64,000 nucleotides of DNA from an uncultured Pontibacter sp. (GTDB lineage Bacteria > Bacteroidota > Bacteroidia > Cytophagales > Hymenobacteraceae): NCBI GenBank assembly GCA_947499125.1, contig CANMMP010000002.1:1-64000 (forward strand). The letters run 5' to 3'. Below, piece after piece: positions 53,307-62,638 of this stretch. Both the position numbers and the translations under genes were made by a program. Position 1 is the stretch's first letter; each line of letters starts with the position of its first letter. The notes below the pieces were generated by a model. That model worked only from the letters and a program-made list of their open reading frames with translations. It made no database searches and was not told the DNA's origin.

Positions 53307-54128
53307 ATGCTCATGATGCAGCAACTACACGAAGCGAAAGCGTACATACAACAGCACACCGAAAACTTTGCTCCTGAGTTTGGTATTATACTTGGCACAG
53401 GCCTTGGCGCACTCGTAAACGAAATTAAAATACAGTACAGCCTGTCTTATGCCGATATACCACACTTCCCGGTTTCTACAGTAGAGAGCCATTCCGGTAA
53501 GCTTATATTCGGTACACTGGCTGACCGCCGTGTTATAGTGATGCAGGGTCGTTTCCACTTTTACGAAGGTTATACCATGCACCAGGTAGTGTTCCCGGTT
53601 CGTGTTATGAAGTTGCTGGGCATACAGAAGCTGTTTGTTTCTAACGCATCAGGCGGCCTTAACCCGGAATACAATGTGAGCGACCTGATGATACAGACAG
53701 ACCACATTAACCTGCAGCCAAGCAACCCGCTGTTAGGCCCTAACCTGGATGAGCTTGGACCTCGTTTCCCGGATATGAGCGAAGCATACGACCGCAAAAT
53801 GGTAGAGCAAGCTGTGGAGATCGCCGCTAAAGAAGGATTTGAAGTGCGTACAGGCGTTTACGCCAGCGTGCCTGGGCCTATGCTGGAAACTTTAGCCGAG
53901 TATAGCTACATCCGTACCATTGGTGCCGATGCGGTGGGTATGTCTACAGTGCCGGAAGTAATTGCAGCGCGCCACATGGGTGTTCCGTGCTTCGCCGTTT
54001 CTGTTATAACCGACATGGGCACACCAGACCGTATCAAGAAAGTGATTCTGAGCGATATCCTGGATGCTGCTGCTATTGCCGAACCACGCATGACCCGACT
54101 GATCCGTGAGCTGATCGCGATACAGTAA
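53307..54128 (+). CDS. punA: Purine-nucleoside phosphorylase, trimeric type
   Basis: A 273-residue phosphorylase of the mammalian/trimeric PNP family. Key segments: IILGTGLGALVNEI, the phosphate-binding SHSGKLIFG region (His of VESHSG), GRFHFYEGYTMHQVVFPVRV, VSNASGGLNP and GADAVGMSTVPEV. It releases purine bases from inosine or guanosine in salvage. ATG at 53307; MQQLHEAK at 53316 is also possible. Terminator follows. Confidence 0.95.
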   Translation: MLMMQQLHEAKAYIQQHTENFAPEFGIILGTGLGALVNEIKIQYSLSYADIPHFPVSTVESHSGKLIFGTLADRRVIVMQGRFHFYEGYTMHQVVFPVRVMKLLGIQKLFVSNASGGLNPEYNVSDLMIQTDHINLQPSNPLLGPNLDELGPRFPDMSEAYDRKMVEQAVEIAAKEGFEVRTGVYASVPGPMLETLAEYSYIRTIGADAVGMSTVPEVIAARHMGVPCFAVSVITDMGTPDRIKKVILSDILDAAAIAEPRMTRLIRELIAIQ

Positions 54129-54148
54129 GTATAAAGTATAGGTAACAT

Positions 54149-54186
54149 AAATGCCCCGGCTATAAGTATAGTCGGGGCATTTTTAC
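54149..54186 (+). terminator. Phosphorylase gene terminator (bidirectional shape)
   Basis: AAATGCCCCG (54149-54158) pairs with CGGGGCATTT (54173-54182). The T-runs on both sides suggest it also stops the convergent DUF4249 transcript. Confidence 0.9.
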
Positions 54187-54216
54187 TTTATGAGATAGTT
54201 AGCCAGTTTTTATTGT

Positions 54217-55032
54217 TTAGTTTATGGGCCGGCTTATAATTACAGTGTCGCGGTCATAGGCCAGGTTCGTGAAAATACCGATACCGCCTTGTACCGATGA
54301 GGTTACTTTAGCTGGTTGTGCAAAAGGGTTTCCATTTGCGTTTTTAGCATCATCCACCGACCGCAGGAAATTATAGTATTGCTCTTCGATGTGGTAAAGC
54401 GAAAGTATAAGTGTGTCGCCTTCTTCAAAATCGTAACCCGAACCGTAAGAGGTACGCTTGCCATTTGTTAGTTCATCGGAGGTGGCGAACTCGCGGTATG
54501 CTCCTCTTTGCAGGCTATCGCGGTGGGTCATGTAACGGTAAAAATCGCGGGTAGCTGCGTCGTCCTGGTAAGTGGTAAGAATGTACGCTTTATCCTTATC
54601 ATTAAACTTCCACTCAACAGACTCGATAGGCACGCGCGGCAGCACAGTAGTATAGCCAGTTACTTTTCGGCCATTGGCATCCACCACCTCTATACTATAA
54701 ACATCGCCGGGGCGTAGTTTTACCAGTTGGTGGTTGTAATGCGTGTAATAGCGGCGCGTTACATTATTAATACCAGGGCTATACTTTAGCTTTAAGCGCT
54801 GGCCGCCAAATGTAATGTATACTTCGGCGCTGGGCACTACAGGTGGGGTAGGAGCATCAAAATAAGAGGAACTCTCTAAAATAGTAGCTTCAAAACGCAG
54901 GCCATCTTCCAGGTAACACTCCACCACCAGTTGCGGCTCATGCTCGGGTAGCACCACCTCAATTTCTTTTTCCATGTTGCAGCCAGCTAAAACAAATAGT
55001 GGCAGCAAGTATAAAAACAGGGTACGCTTCAT
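54217..55032 (-). CDS. DUF4249 lipoprotein
   Basis: A 271-residue lipoprotein. The lipobox FVLAGCN puts the modified cysteine at about residue 18. The rest matches DUF4249, a family usually encoded next to TonB receptors in Bacteroidota. Its ATG shares one base with the stop of the TonB receptor gene (TAATG read on the minus strand), so the two are translationally coupled and probably form one uptake pair. Ligand unknown. Confidence 0.85.
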   Translation of the reverse strand: MKRTLFLYLLPLFVLAGCNMEKEIEVVLPEHEPQLVVECYLEDGLRFEATILESSSYFDAPTPPVVPSAEVYITFGGQRLKLKYSPGINNVTRRYYTHYNHQLVKLRPGDVYSIEVVDANGRKVTGYTTVLPRVPIESVEWKFNDKDKAYILTTYQDDAATRDFYRYMTHRDSLQRGAYREFATSDELTNGKRTSYGSGYDFEEGDTLILSLYHIEEQYYNFLRSVDDAKNANGNPFAQPAKVTSSVQGGIGIFTNLAYDRDTVIISRPIN

Positions 55033-57344
55033 TAGAATTTAAAATTATAGGTAACCGAAGGTATAACCGGGAACAGCGATACCTGTTTTGCGCGGAAGCC
55101 AATCGTTTTCTTGTCCTGCTCGTCTTTTAGCTGCTCGAAGTACACAAAGTATGGGTTACGGTGGTTATAGGCATTGTAAGCATTGAACGTAAGGTCGGCC
55201 TCGCCACGGCGGGGCTTCAATTTCCAGACAACACCCAGGTCGAGGCGGTGCGAAGCTGCCAGCCTGAAACTGTTACGATCGGTGTAAATAGGTACTACCG
55301 TCGGGTCTTCGCCTTCCACATCCTGGAAAGCAAAACGTGCTGCCGGCAACGAGAAGGCATTGCCAGTGCCATAGGTAAAGGCCCCGGTCAGGCTCAGGCG
55401 TTTGTTTAACTGGTGCAATACAACCAGGCTAATGTCATGGCGGCGATCGTATCGCGTCGGGAAACTGCGGCCATCGTTTATCTCATCGAACTGGCGATCG
55501 GTCCACGATAAAGTATAACCTAGCCAACCCGTAGTACGGCCTTTTATTTTTTCGAAGTAGATCTCGTTACCATAGCTTTCGCCTTTGCCAAACAGGAATT
55601 CATTTTCCAGGCTATCGTTTACAAACAGGTTAGCTCCATCTCTGAAATCAATCTGGCGGTGCATCCACTTATAGTATACTTCGTTTGTAACCAGGTATTT
55701 GCCATCGCCGAAAAGCTTGCTGAAACCTGCCGCTACCTGTTGTGAGCGTTGTGGCTTTACGCGTTTTGTTGACGGAAACCAGATATCGGTAGGAAGCGAA
55801 GCTCCTGAGTTTGCTACCAGGTGTATGTACTGCATCATGCTGGCAAAGCTGGCTTTTATAGTTGCCGTTTCGGATAGGCTATACTTGGCAGATGCACGTG
55901 GCTCCAGGGCAGTGTATAGTTTGCCGCTGTTATGAAAGCCCGATAAACGCAACCCATAGTTTACAGCCAACTGAGCATTTACTTTAAAATCGTTGGATAC
56001 ATACACCCCAAACTGGCTCGCGTTGTAGTCATTTCCCGAGTTAAAGCTCAGGCGGTCGTCGTCGCTGTCGAAGTTGAGGCGGCCTACTGTAAAAGCGTGT
56101 TTAGTGGCCTGTGCGCCAAACAGCAAAGTATGCTTGTCGTTTATTAGCCAGTTAAAGTCCGATTTTATAGTTTGGTCTGAGATATCGGAGGTAAGGCTAA
56201 AGTTAAACACATCGATCTTGTTGTTGATGCTATACTTGTAGCCGGTTGCCGAAAGCGAAGTATTTACAAAAAGACTTGGGTTAAAGGTATGGCGCCAGTT
56301 CAGCACTCCCATGGTATTCCCCCAGTCAAACGAAAACTTAAAATCCGAATCAGAGAAAATAAAGAAGTCGCGGCCAAAGTATCCGCTCAGCGAAATATTG
56401 TCCTTTGGTGTTGGTTTATAGTCGAGGCGTGCATTGAAGTCGTAAAAATAATAGTCCGGAATGGGGCTGTAGTCTTTGTTGCCTTCGTTTACTTTGTTCA
56501 GCATCCGGGTAAAGGTATCAACATACGTCCGTCGCCCGGATATCAGGAATGTAGCTTTATCTTTAACAATAGGGCCATCTATACTTAACCTCGACGAGAT
56601 AAGACCAATACCGCCATTCACGCCAATTTTCTCGTTGTTGCCCTGGTTCATGTTTATGTCCAGCACCGACGATAACCTGCCGCCAAACTGGGCCGGAAAG
56701 CCACCTTTATAAAGCTCCACATTCCGAACCGCATCAGGGTTAAACACACTGAAAAAACCGAATAAGTGAGAGGGATTATAGATAAGCGCATTATCGAAAA
56801 GCACCAGGTTCTGGTCGGGGCCGCCGCCACGCACATACAAACCCGACGAGCCTTCGCCGCCACTTTGCACACCTGGCTTTAATTGCAGTGTTTTTATCAG
56901 GTCTACCTCCCCGAAAAGAGCAGGCAACAACTTAGCTTCGCGGCTGGTCAGTTGCTCCACGCTCATGCGGTTCTCATTTAACTTTTGCACCAGCGAGTTA
57001 GCCTCAACCACTACTTCCTTCAATTGATTATCGGTTGGTTGCAGGTTGAAATGTAAGGTCTGGTCTTCGGTTTGGAGGTTTATAGTATTTGCTGAAGCCT
57101 GGTAGCCCAGGTATGAAGCCTGTAACTGGTGCGAACCTGCTGGAAGTTGCAAACTATAAAAGCCACTGGCGTTGGTAGATGTGCCAAGGCTCAGGGCCGG
57201 TACGGCAACTGTAGCGCCGATTAAGGGCTCGTTAGTGCCGGTAGCGCGCACGTACCCGGTAATGCGGTAAGTCTGGGCCAGTACATTGCCAGCAAAGAGT
57301 AAGCAAAACAGCAGGACAAAGGAAAAATAAGCTAAACGGGGCAT
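55032..57344 (-). CDS. TonB-dependent receptor with carboxypeptidase-like N-domain
   Basis: A 770-residue receptor. Signal peptide ends NVLAQ; a carboxypeptidase-regulatory-like domain follows (YRITGYVRATGTNEPLIGAT to about 110), then a plug with LYVRGGGPDQNLVLFDNALIY and the barrel. The start at 57344 (MPRLAYFS) is preferred over a longer frame by ten residues. Paired with the downstream DUF4249 lipoprotein; no SusD homologue is adjacent. The ligand cannot be inferred. Confidence 0.9.
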   Translation of the reverse strand: MPRLAYFSFVLLFCLLFAGNVLAQTYRITGYVRATGTNEPLIGATVAVPALSLGTSTNASGFYSLQLPAGSHQLQASYLGYQASANTINLQTEDQTLHFNLQPTDNQLKEVVVEANSLVQKLNENRMSVEQLTSREAKLLPALFGEVDLIKTLQLKPGVQSGGEGSSGLYVRGGGPDQNLVLFDNALIYNPSHLFGFFSVFNPDAVRNVELYKGGFPAQFGGRLSSVLDINMNQGNNEKIGVNGGIGLISSRLSIDGPIVKDKATFLISGRRTYVDTFTRMLNKVNEGNKDYSPIPDYYFYDFNARLDYKPTPKDNISLSGYFGRDFFIFSDSDFKFSFDWGNTMGVLNWRHTFNPSLFVNTSLSATGYKYSINNKIDVFNFSLTSDISDQTIKSDFNWLINDKHTLLFGAQATKHAFTVGRLNFDSDDDRLSFNSGNDYNASQFGVYVSNDFKVNAQLAVNYGLRLSGFHNSGKLYTALEPRASAKYSLSETATIKASFASMMQYIHLVANSGASLPTDIWFPSTKRVKPQRSQQVAAGFSKLFGDGKYLVTNEVYYKWMHRQIDFRDGANLFVNDSLENEFLFGKGESYGNEIYFEKIKGRTTGWLGYTLSWTDRQFDEINDGRSFPTRYDRRHDISLVVLHQLNKRLSLTGAFTYGTGNAFSLPAARFAFQDVEGEDPTVVPIYTDRNSFRLAASHRLDLGVVWKLKPRRGEADLTFNAYNAYNHRNPYFVYFEQLKDEQDKKTIGFRAKQVSLFPVIPSVTYNFKF

Positions 57345-57466
57345 GCAGGTCAATAAGTATAAAATAGAGTGCAAAGCTAAGAAAAACAGTGCATTAGGCA
57401 GCTATAAAAAATAGCTATACTCAAAACTGGCAGCTATTATTTTTGTTCAGAGAATGTAGAAAAAGA

Positions 57467-57496
57467 AACAGGCCCGCTTTTGTAAGCAGGCCTGTT
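57467..57496 (-). terminator. M61 peptidase terminator
   Basis: AACAGGCC (57467-57474) pairs with GGCCTGTT (57489-57496); the minus-strand RNA continues TCTTTTTC. It lies 21 bp past the stop of the M61 gene. Confidence 0.75.
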
Positions 57497-57516
57497 ATAC
57501 AAACTATAATCTATAC

Positions 57517-59388
57517 TTATTCGGGTTTTATATTGAGCCAGGCCGCTTTTAGTGCAAGTTGTGCCGGAGTTGCCTCGGGGTTAGGTTGCAGGTAATGCGG
57601 TGCGGTGCGTTCTATTTGCTGTACTTTCGCTGTTAAGGTCACCTCTTTAGGTTTCTTTAGCTTGTTTTTACGCAGTACCGTCACCGTAACGTCATCACCG
57701 GGTTTCATTTGCTGTAACTCTTCTCCTATCAGCTGGCGGATATTCATAGGTGTGATTTCGGTGCCATTCCATTTCAGCAGCTGGTCGCCATCTTTCAAAC
57801 CGAGCGCTTTACCAAATTCATCCATTCCCTGTGTAGATTCTATTATGATCCGGCCAGTTGACTCGTCGTAGCCGGGCACAAAGCTGCCATAGGAGTTTAT
57901 GAGTTGCGTCGCCATCGGCTTATAGGTTATACCTACTGTTTCAAATGTTTCTTCCAGCGGCAAAGGTTCGCTGCCTTCCACGTAACGGGTAAAGAACTCC
58001 CGTATCTCGGGGTTTGTAAGGGCCGTGATCTTATCAAACAGCTCGTCATCTTTAAACGACTTGTCTTTGCCGTATTCCTTGCCCAGGTCCTGCATCAGGT
58101 TGCGTAAGCCATACTTGCCACCAGACAGCTCCAGTAACTTTATATCCAGCACCAAACCGATCAGGGCACCTTTCTGGTACACATTACCATATTGTTTCTC
58201 GTATTCTCCGAGCACGTTGGCGCTCATTTCGGTAAAAGGCAGCGTATCGTTATAGTAGGCCCTGGAGGTAGCAATGTACTGCTGTATCTTCATCAGGAAA
58301 GTTTCTGCGTCTACCAACTTTTCAAAGACCTGTACGTGCGTGGCAAAATATTCTGTTACGCCTTCATACAACCACAAGTGCTTCGACATATCCGGGTTTA
58401 TAAAATCGAAATTGCCGATCTGCTCCGAATGTATAGTTAGCGGTGTTACGATATGGAAAAATTCGTGAGCTGCTACATCGCGCATTGTACTGCTAAACTG
58501 CTCCTCCGGCATTTCAGGCAGAAAGTATACCGATGAGTTAGAATGTTCCAGGGCACCATAAGAACCAGTAGAACCTACTTTTTCCGGCACATAGATCAGG
58601 AAAGCATATTTATCTACTGGCAGGGTACCGCCCAGGTAACTGCGTTGTGCTTCGAGAATGTCTTTAATATTAGCTGCTATAACTTCCGAGGTAACATTGC
58701 CGCTTGGCGAGTAAACAGATACCAGCACATCCGTTTCGCCGAGGTCCAGTATGGTTGTATCGGGCTTGTTATACATTAACGGCGAGTCGGCCATCGTTAC
58801 ATAGTCCGGGATCTGGTAAGTGTCTGTTGTGGCCGTTGTGGATACTGCTTTAAGCGGTGTAGAACCATAAAAGTCCTGGGGTTTGGTAATGGTAAGCGTG
58901 TATGGCAATTGCTTCATGCCATCCAGGTAGCCGGTAAAGCCAAACATGTTCAGCAAAAAGTTCTGGCCAGCCTCAATATTAGTGCCTCCCGGCTCAAAAA
59001 CAGGGTCTTTACGCTTCGGGGTATCAAAAGTGTCGTCTATCCAATAGGTTATCTTATGCAGTTTATCTGCTTTTTTTATTCGCCAGCGGTTTGTGTCGAG
59101 TTGTTCTACAGGCAGTTCGCGGCCTCTTTTATCCAGCGCTTTAAAATCAGATACAAACCTGCCAAAATCGGATACCGAATAAGTACCCGGCACTATTTTA
59201 GGCATATTATACACTACTTCATCCTGGTTTAGCTTGGCCGGCGGCATCACGGTTACAGGTACTTTATCGTTTTTAACCTGCGTCAGGTCAATTTGGATAT
59301 GGTAGGCGTTGTCGGAGTTCTTCTGAGCAAAGGCGCCGGAAAAGCTGATGCAGAAGCACAGCAGCAGGAGGTAGCGGTATAAGTTCAT
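57517..59388 (-). CDS. M61 family metallopeptidase with PDZ domain
   Basis: A 623-residue secreted peptidase. A signal peptide ends FSGAFAQ; an N-terminal beta domain follows; the zinc site is VAAHEFFHIVTP with the downstream Glu in LYEGVTEYFA. The C-terminal PDZ is GKALGLKDGDQLLKWNGTEI. Matches glycyl aminopeptidase-type M61 enzymes. Single gene, 57 bp downstream of the toast-rack gene. Confidence 0.92.
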   Translation of the reverse strand: MNLYRYLLLLCFCISFSGAFAQKNSDNAYHIQIDLTQVKNDKVPVTVMPPAKLNQDEVVYNMPKIVPGTYSVSDFGRFVSDFKALDKRGRELPVEQLDTNRWRIKKADKLHKITYWIDDTFDTPKRKDPVFEPGGTNIEAGQNFLLNMFGFTGYLDGMKQLPYTLTITKPQDFYGSTPLKAVSTTATTDTYQIPDYVTMADSPLMYNKPDTTILDLGETDVLVSVYSPSGNVTSEVIAANIKDILEAQRSYLGGTLPVDKYAFLIYVPEKVGSTGSYGALEHSNSSVYFLPEMPEEQFSSTMRDVAAHEFFHIVTPLTIHSEQIGNFDFINPDMSKHLWLYEGVTEYFATHVQVFEKLVDAETFLMKIQQYIATSRAYYNDTLPFTEMSANVLGEYEKQYGNVYQKGALIGLVLDIKLLELSGGKYGLRNLMQDLGKEYGKDKSFKDDELFDKITALTNPEIREFFTRYVEGSEPLPLEETFETVGITYKPMATQLINSYGSFVPGYDESTGRIIIESTQGMDEFGKALGLKDGDQLLKWNGTEITPMNIRQLIGEELQQMKPGDDVTVTVLRKNKLKKPKEVTLTAKVQQIERTAPHYLQPNPEATPAQLALKAAWLNIKPE

Positions 59389-59445
59389 AGTTTGGTTATA
59401 AAGTTGTTTAAACGCTGGCAGGGGTGCTAAAGTATAAACCAGCTG

Positions 59446-60189
59446 TTATTCCTGCGTAACTGTCAGGTCACCGATGCCTCCGGATACGTTTAAAGTAATG
59501 CTATGTTTGCTTTTGCCATAGGCGCTGTTCTGGTAATAGCCATTCACTTTTTTAAATCCTTTCAGGTCCAGGTCTCCCAAGCCCGATGGATCGATGCGCA
59601 CTCCAGTATTGCGGGGTACTTTTATGTTGATCTCGCCGATGCCTCCAGTCAAATCCGCTTCCAGGTCGTTTTTCCAGTTTCCTGTCAGGTCCAGGTTCAG
59701 TTCGCCTACGCCAGCCGAAATGCGTACTTGTCGGGCAGTGCTGCCGCTCAGGTTTATATGGCAGCTTACGGCGCCAGCTTCTACCTCCAGTTTCTGAATG
59801 CGGCTGTTGCTCAGGTCCAGCTGGGCCTCGCCTGCACCCAACTCCACAGAAAGGCTTAGCGGAGTGGACCTGTGCAGGTTTACTTTCCAGTTATTTTCGT
59901 CGTTGTCGGAGTTGATATTCTTCTTGGGCTGCTGCAGCGTAAGTACCGATGTGCTGTTGTTGCGGTTAAGCGAAAAAGTGGGCTTAAAGGCCTGGTTCGT
60001 GTAGTTTACCTGGGCATCCAGCAGGTGGGTGGTTCCCGTGTTAAGTTGTAGTTCGCCGGCGAGCATTTTCAAGTTTACTTCGCTTTTAGTAGTTTTCTCT
60101 ACCGGAACGGTTCTTTTAAATTCATTGCTTTTCTGGGCCGATGCCAGTAGCGGGAACAGCAGGAGCAAAGTATAGAATATCTTTTTCAT
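59446..60189 (-). CDS. Secreted toast-rack (LiaF-like) domain protein
   Basis: A 247-residue exported protein. After the signal peptide (LLASAQ) it is a beta-helical repeat of short strands rich in Gly, Leu and Asn (for example GAGEAQLDLSN, GVGELNLDLTG and GGIGEINIKV). This fits DUF2154/toast-rack, related to LiaF and DUF4097 adhesin-like proteins. In Firmicutes LiaF controls envelope stress response; here it is only a structural resemblance. Lies just upstream of the M61 gene and downstream of the ABC permease. Confidence 0.75.
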   Translation of the reverse strand: MKKIFYTLLLLFPLLASAQKSNEFKRTVPVEKTTKSEVNLKMLAGELQLNTGTTHLLDAQVNYTNQAFKPTFSLNRNNSTSVLTLQQPKKNINSDNDENNWKVNLHRSTPLSLSVELGAGEAQLDLSNSRIQKLEVEAGAVSCHINLSGSTARQVRISAGVGELNLDLTGNWKNDLEADLTGGIGEINIKVPRNTGVRIDPSGLGDLDLKGFKKVNGYYQNSAYGKSKHSITLNVSGGIGDLTVTQE

Positions 60190-60214
60190 AATATAGTAAG
60201 TATAGCGTGTCGTT

Positions 60215-62617
60215 TTATTGGGTCCTGATAGCTTTTACCGGGTCCTGTAGGGCCGCTTTTACTGCTTGTAAGCTAACTGTTAATAATGCAATGATCATAG
60301 CAGCTGCACCAGCCGAAGCAAATATCCACCAGCTCAACTCAGTGCGGTAAGCAAAATCCTGCAGCCATTTATCCATGCCATACCAGGCAACGGGCACAGC
60401 CAGCAGTATCGCTACAAAAACAAGTAAGGCAAAATCTTTCGAAATTAACAGCACGATACTACTTGTAGACGAACCCAGCACTTTGCGGATGCCTATCTCT
60501 TTTGTACGTTGTTCTGTAGTGAAAGACGCCAGGCCGAACAAACCCAGGCAGGCAATAAAAATGGTTAGACCCGCAAAATAACCAAATACGGTCAACATTT
60601 TCTCTTCGGCGCGGTACTGTTCATCGAAGTGCTCATCCAGGAAAAAGTATTCCATCGGGTGTTTTGGGTCGAAAGCCTGCCACTTTTCTTCTACAAAACC
60701 TATAGTTGCCTGCATGTTATCAGGTTTAAGGCGTGCCAGCAGGTAACCCGGAGATACGGGGGTAAGCGCAATAACGAGTGGCTCCATTTCTGTGTGTAAC
60801 GACCGTACATGGAAATCTTTTATCACTCCGATCACCTTAGCGTCCCAATCATCAACCTGTATGCGCTTACCGATGGGGTTTTGCCAGCCAAATTTGCGGG
60901 CTGCTGTTTCGTTTATTATCAGTGCGCCCTTCAGGTCGGTTCCTGTTGCCTTGCTAAAATTGCGGCCTTCTTTCAGCTCTATCCCCATCAAGTCCAGGAA
61001 GTCATAATCCACGAACATCATGTCAGTGGTTTTTTCGCGCATTTTATCTTCAGCCTCCACTAACATCAGCAATTTAGATAGAATGTTTGCCGGGATATCT
61101 CTTGTGTTGGATACCAGTTCGATATTCGGGTTGGCGAGCAGTTGCTGTTTTATAGTTGGAAGACGTTTTACCAGGGTAGAATCGCCACCTGGTATGTCGA
61201 TCACCATTATTTGTTCTTTATTAAAACCCAGGTCGCGGTTACGCAGGTAATTCATCTGGCTGAACACGACGATGGTGCCAATGATAAGTATAAGCGAAAT
61301 AGTGAATTGCAGAATAACCAGCCCCCGGCGCAGTGTAGCGCTTCCACCTTTCGGGGATTTATCTGATTTAAGTACCTCGGCAGGTTTAAAACCGGATAAG
61401 AAAAATGCCGGATAACTGCCGGCCACCACACCAACAAAAATGATGATACCAGCCAGGGCAAGCAAAACCATAGGCTGCACAAAAAAGTTAGCCCCGAATT
61501 GTTTGCCGGTAAGCTCGTTAAAAGTTGGAATGAGTATCTGGGTAAGTGCCAAAGCCAGCACCACTGCCACAAACGTTATCAGCAGGGACTCACCTATGAA
61601 CTGCCCGATGATCTGGGAACGGTAAGCGCCCACTACTTTACGCAAACCAACTTCTTTAGCCCGTTTGGATGAACGCGCAGTAGCCAGGTTCATGTAATTG
61701 ATGCAGGCAATAAGAAGTACGAATAAGGCTACCAACCCAAAAATATAGATGTAGGCAGGATTGCCGGATGGTGAAAGGTCAAATTCGTTGCTGAAAACCG
61801 TATCGAAATGGATCTCTTTTAGCGGGATAACTATAAACTGCATGGCTCCTGAAAGCCTATTCTCTTCTAACCATGGGTTTACACGTCGCTCTGAAAAAGT
61901 GTGTAGTTTTTCCTGGAAAGCAGGTATCTGGTCTTCGGATGGCAATTGCACATAGGTAAATCGATTCAGGGCAAACCAGTGCCGTAATCGTATATCCTCG
62001 GGCAAAACTGCATCCAGGGTACTCCTGGACATAAACCCGCTAGCTTTTATATGAGAATGTCCTTTGTCTCGGTAAACACCGGTAACTACATACGGGCCGT
62101 TGCTGAACGTAACCATCTGCCCCATAGCCTGCTGCGAATCACCAAAAAGCTTTTCGGCCAGGGTTTCGCTTAGTACAAGGGTTTTGGGCTTGTCAAGCAT
62201 GGTCTCTATGTCGCCGGCCACTATCTCGTAGTCAAATATTTTAAAGAAGACGCTATCTGCAAAAAGCAGGTCGTCTACGTTATAGCTTTTCTCCTCTATC
62301 CATAAGGTTTGCAGGCCCGGGCGTGCCAGCTGCGTTACATGCTCCACATCCGGGAAGTCAGCAACGAGGGCCGGGGCAAGGGCTGCGGGCGTAATCACTA
62401 TTCGGTCCTGGCCGGCATCTGTATTTAACTCGGAAGCAATTCTAACTATTCTGTCGGAACGTGTAAAGTGGCTCTCGTAGTTTAACTCATCCTGAATGAA
62501 CAGAAAAATAAGAATGCAGGAAGCTATGCCTACTGCAAGACCTGTAATATTTATAGCAGTGTATACCTTGTTGCGGTATAGGTTGCGGAGTGCGATCTTA
62601 AAGTAGTTCTGCAACAT
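60215..62617 (-). CDS. MacB/FtsX-type ABC transporter permease
   Basis: An 800-residue permease with two FtsX units: helix 1 (NITGLAVGIASCILIFLFIQD), a MacB periplasmic core domain, three helices, then a second periplasmic domain and three C-terminal helices (the last ending AALQDPVKAIRTQ). No ATP-binding domain is in this gene; a separate ATPase is required. This layout is common in Bacteroidota as tandem antimicrobial-peptide or lipoprotein export permeases. Downstream of a paralogue by 21 bp. Confidence 0.92.
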   Translation of the reverse strand: MLQNYFKIALRNLYRNKVYTAINITGLAVGIASCILIFLFIQDELNYESHFTRSDRIVRIASELNTDAGQDRIVITPAALAPALVADFPDVEHVTQLARPGLQTLWIEEKSYNVDDLLFADSVFFKIFDYEIVAGDIETMLDKPKTLVLSETLAEKLFGDSQQAMGQMVTFSNGPYVVTGVYRDKGHSHIKASGFMSRSTLDAVLPEDIRLRHWFALNRFTYVQLPSEDQIPAFQEKLHTFSERRVNPWLEENRLSGAMQFIVIPLKEIHFDTVFSNEFDLSPSGNPAYIYIFGLVALFVLLIACINYMNLATARSSKRAKEVGLRKVVGAYRSQIIGQFIGESLLITFVAVVLALALTQILIPTFNELTGKQFGANFFVQPMVLLALAGIIIFVGVVAGSYPAFFLSGFKPAEVLKSDKSPKGGSATLRRGLVILQFTISLILIIGTIVVFSQMNYLRNRDLGFNKEQIMVIDIPGGDSTLVKRLPTIKQQLLANPNIELVSNTRDIPANILSKLLMLVEAEDKMREKTTDMMFVDYDFLDLMGIELKEGRNFSKATGTDLKGALIINETAARKFGWQNPIGKRIQVDDWDAKVIGVIKDFHVRSLHTEMEPLVIALTPVSPGYLLARLKPDNMQATIGFVEEKWQAFDPKHPMEYFFLDEHFDEQYRAEEKMLTVFGYFAGLTIFIACLGLFGLASFTTEQRTKEIGIRKVLGSSTSSIVLLISKDFALLVFVAILLAVPVAWYGMDKWLQDFAYRTELSWWIFASAGAAAMIIALLTVSLQAVKAALQDPVKAIRTQ

Positions 62618-62638
62618 AATTAAATGATTTTTATAGTT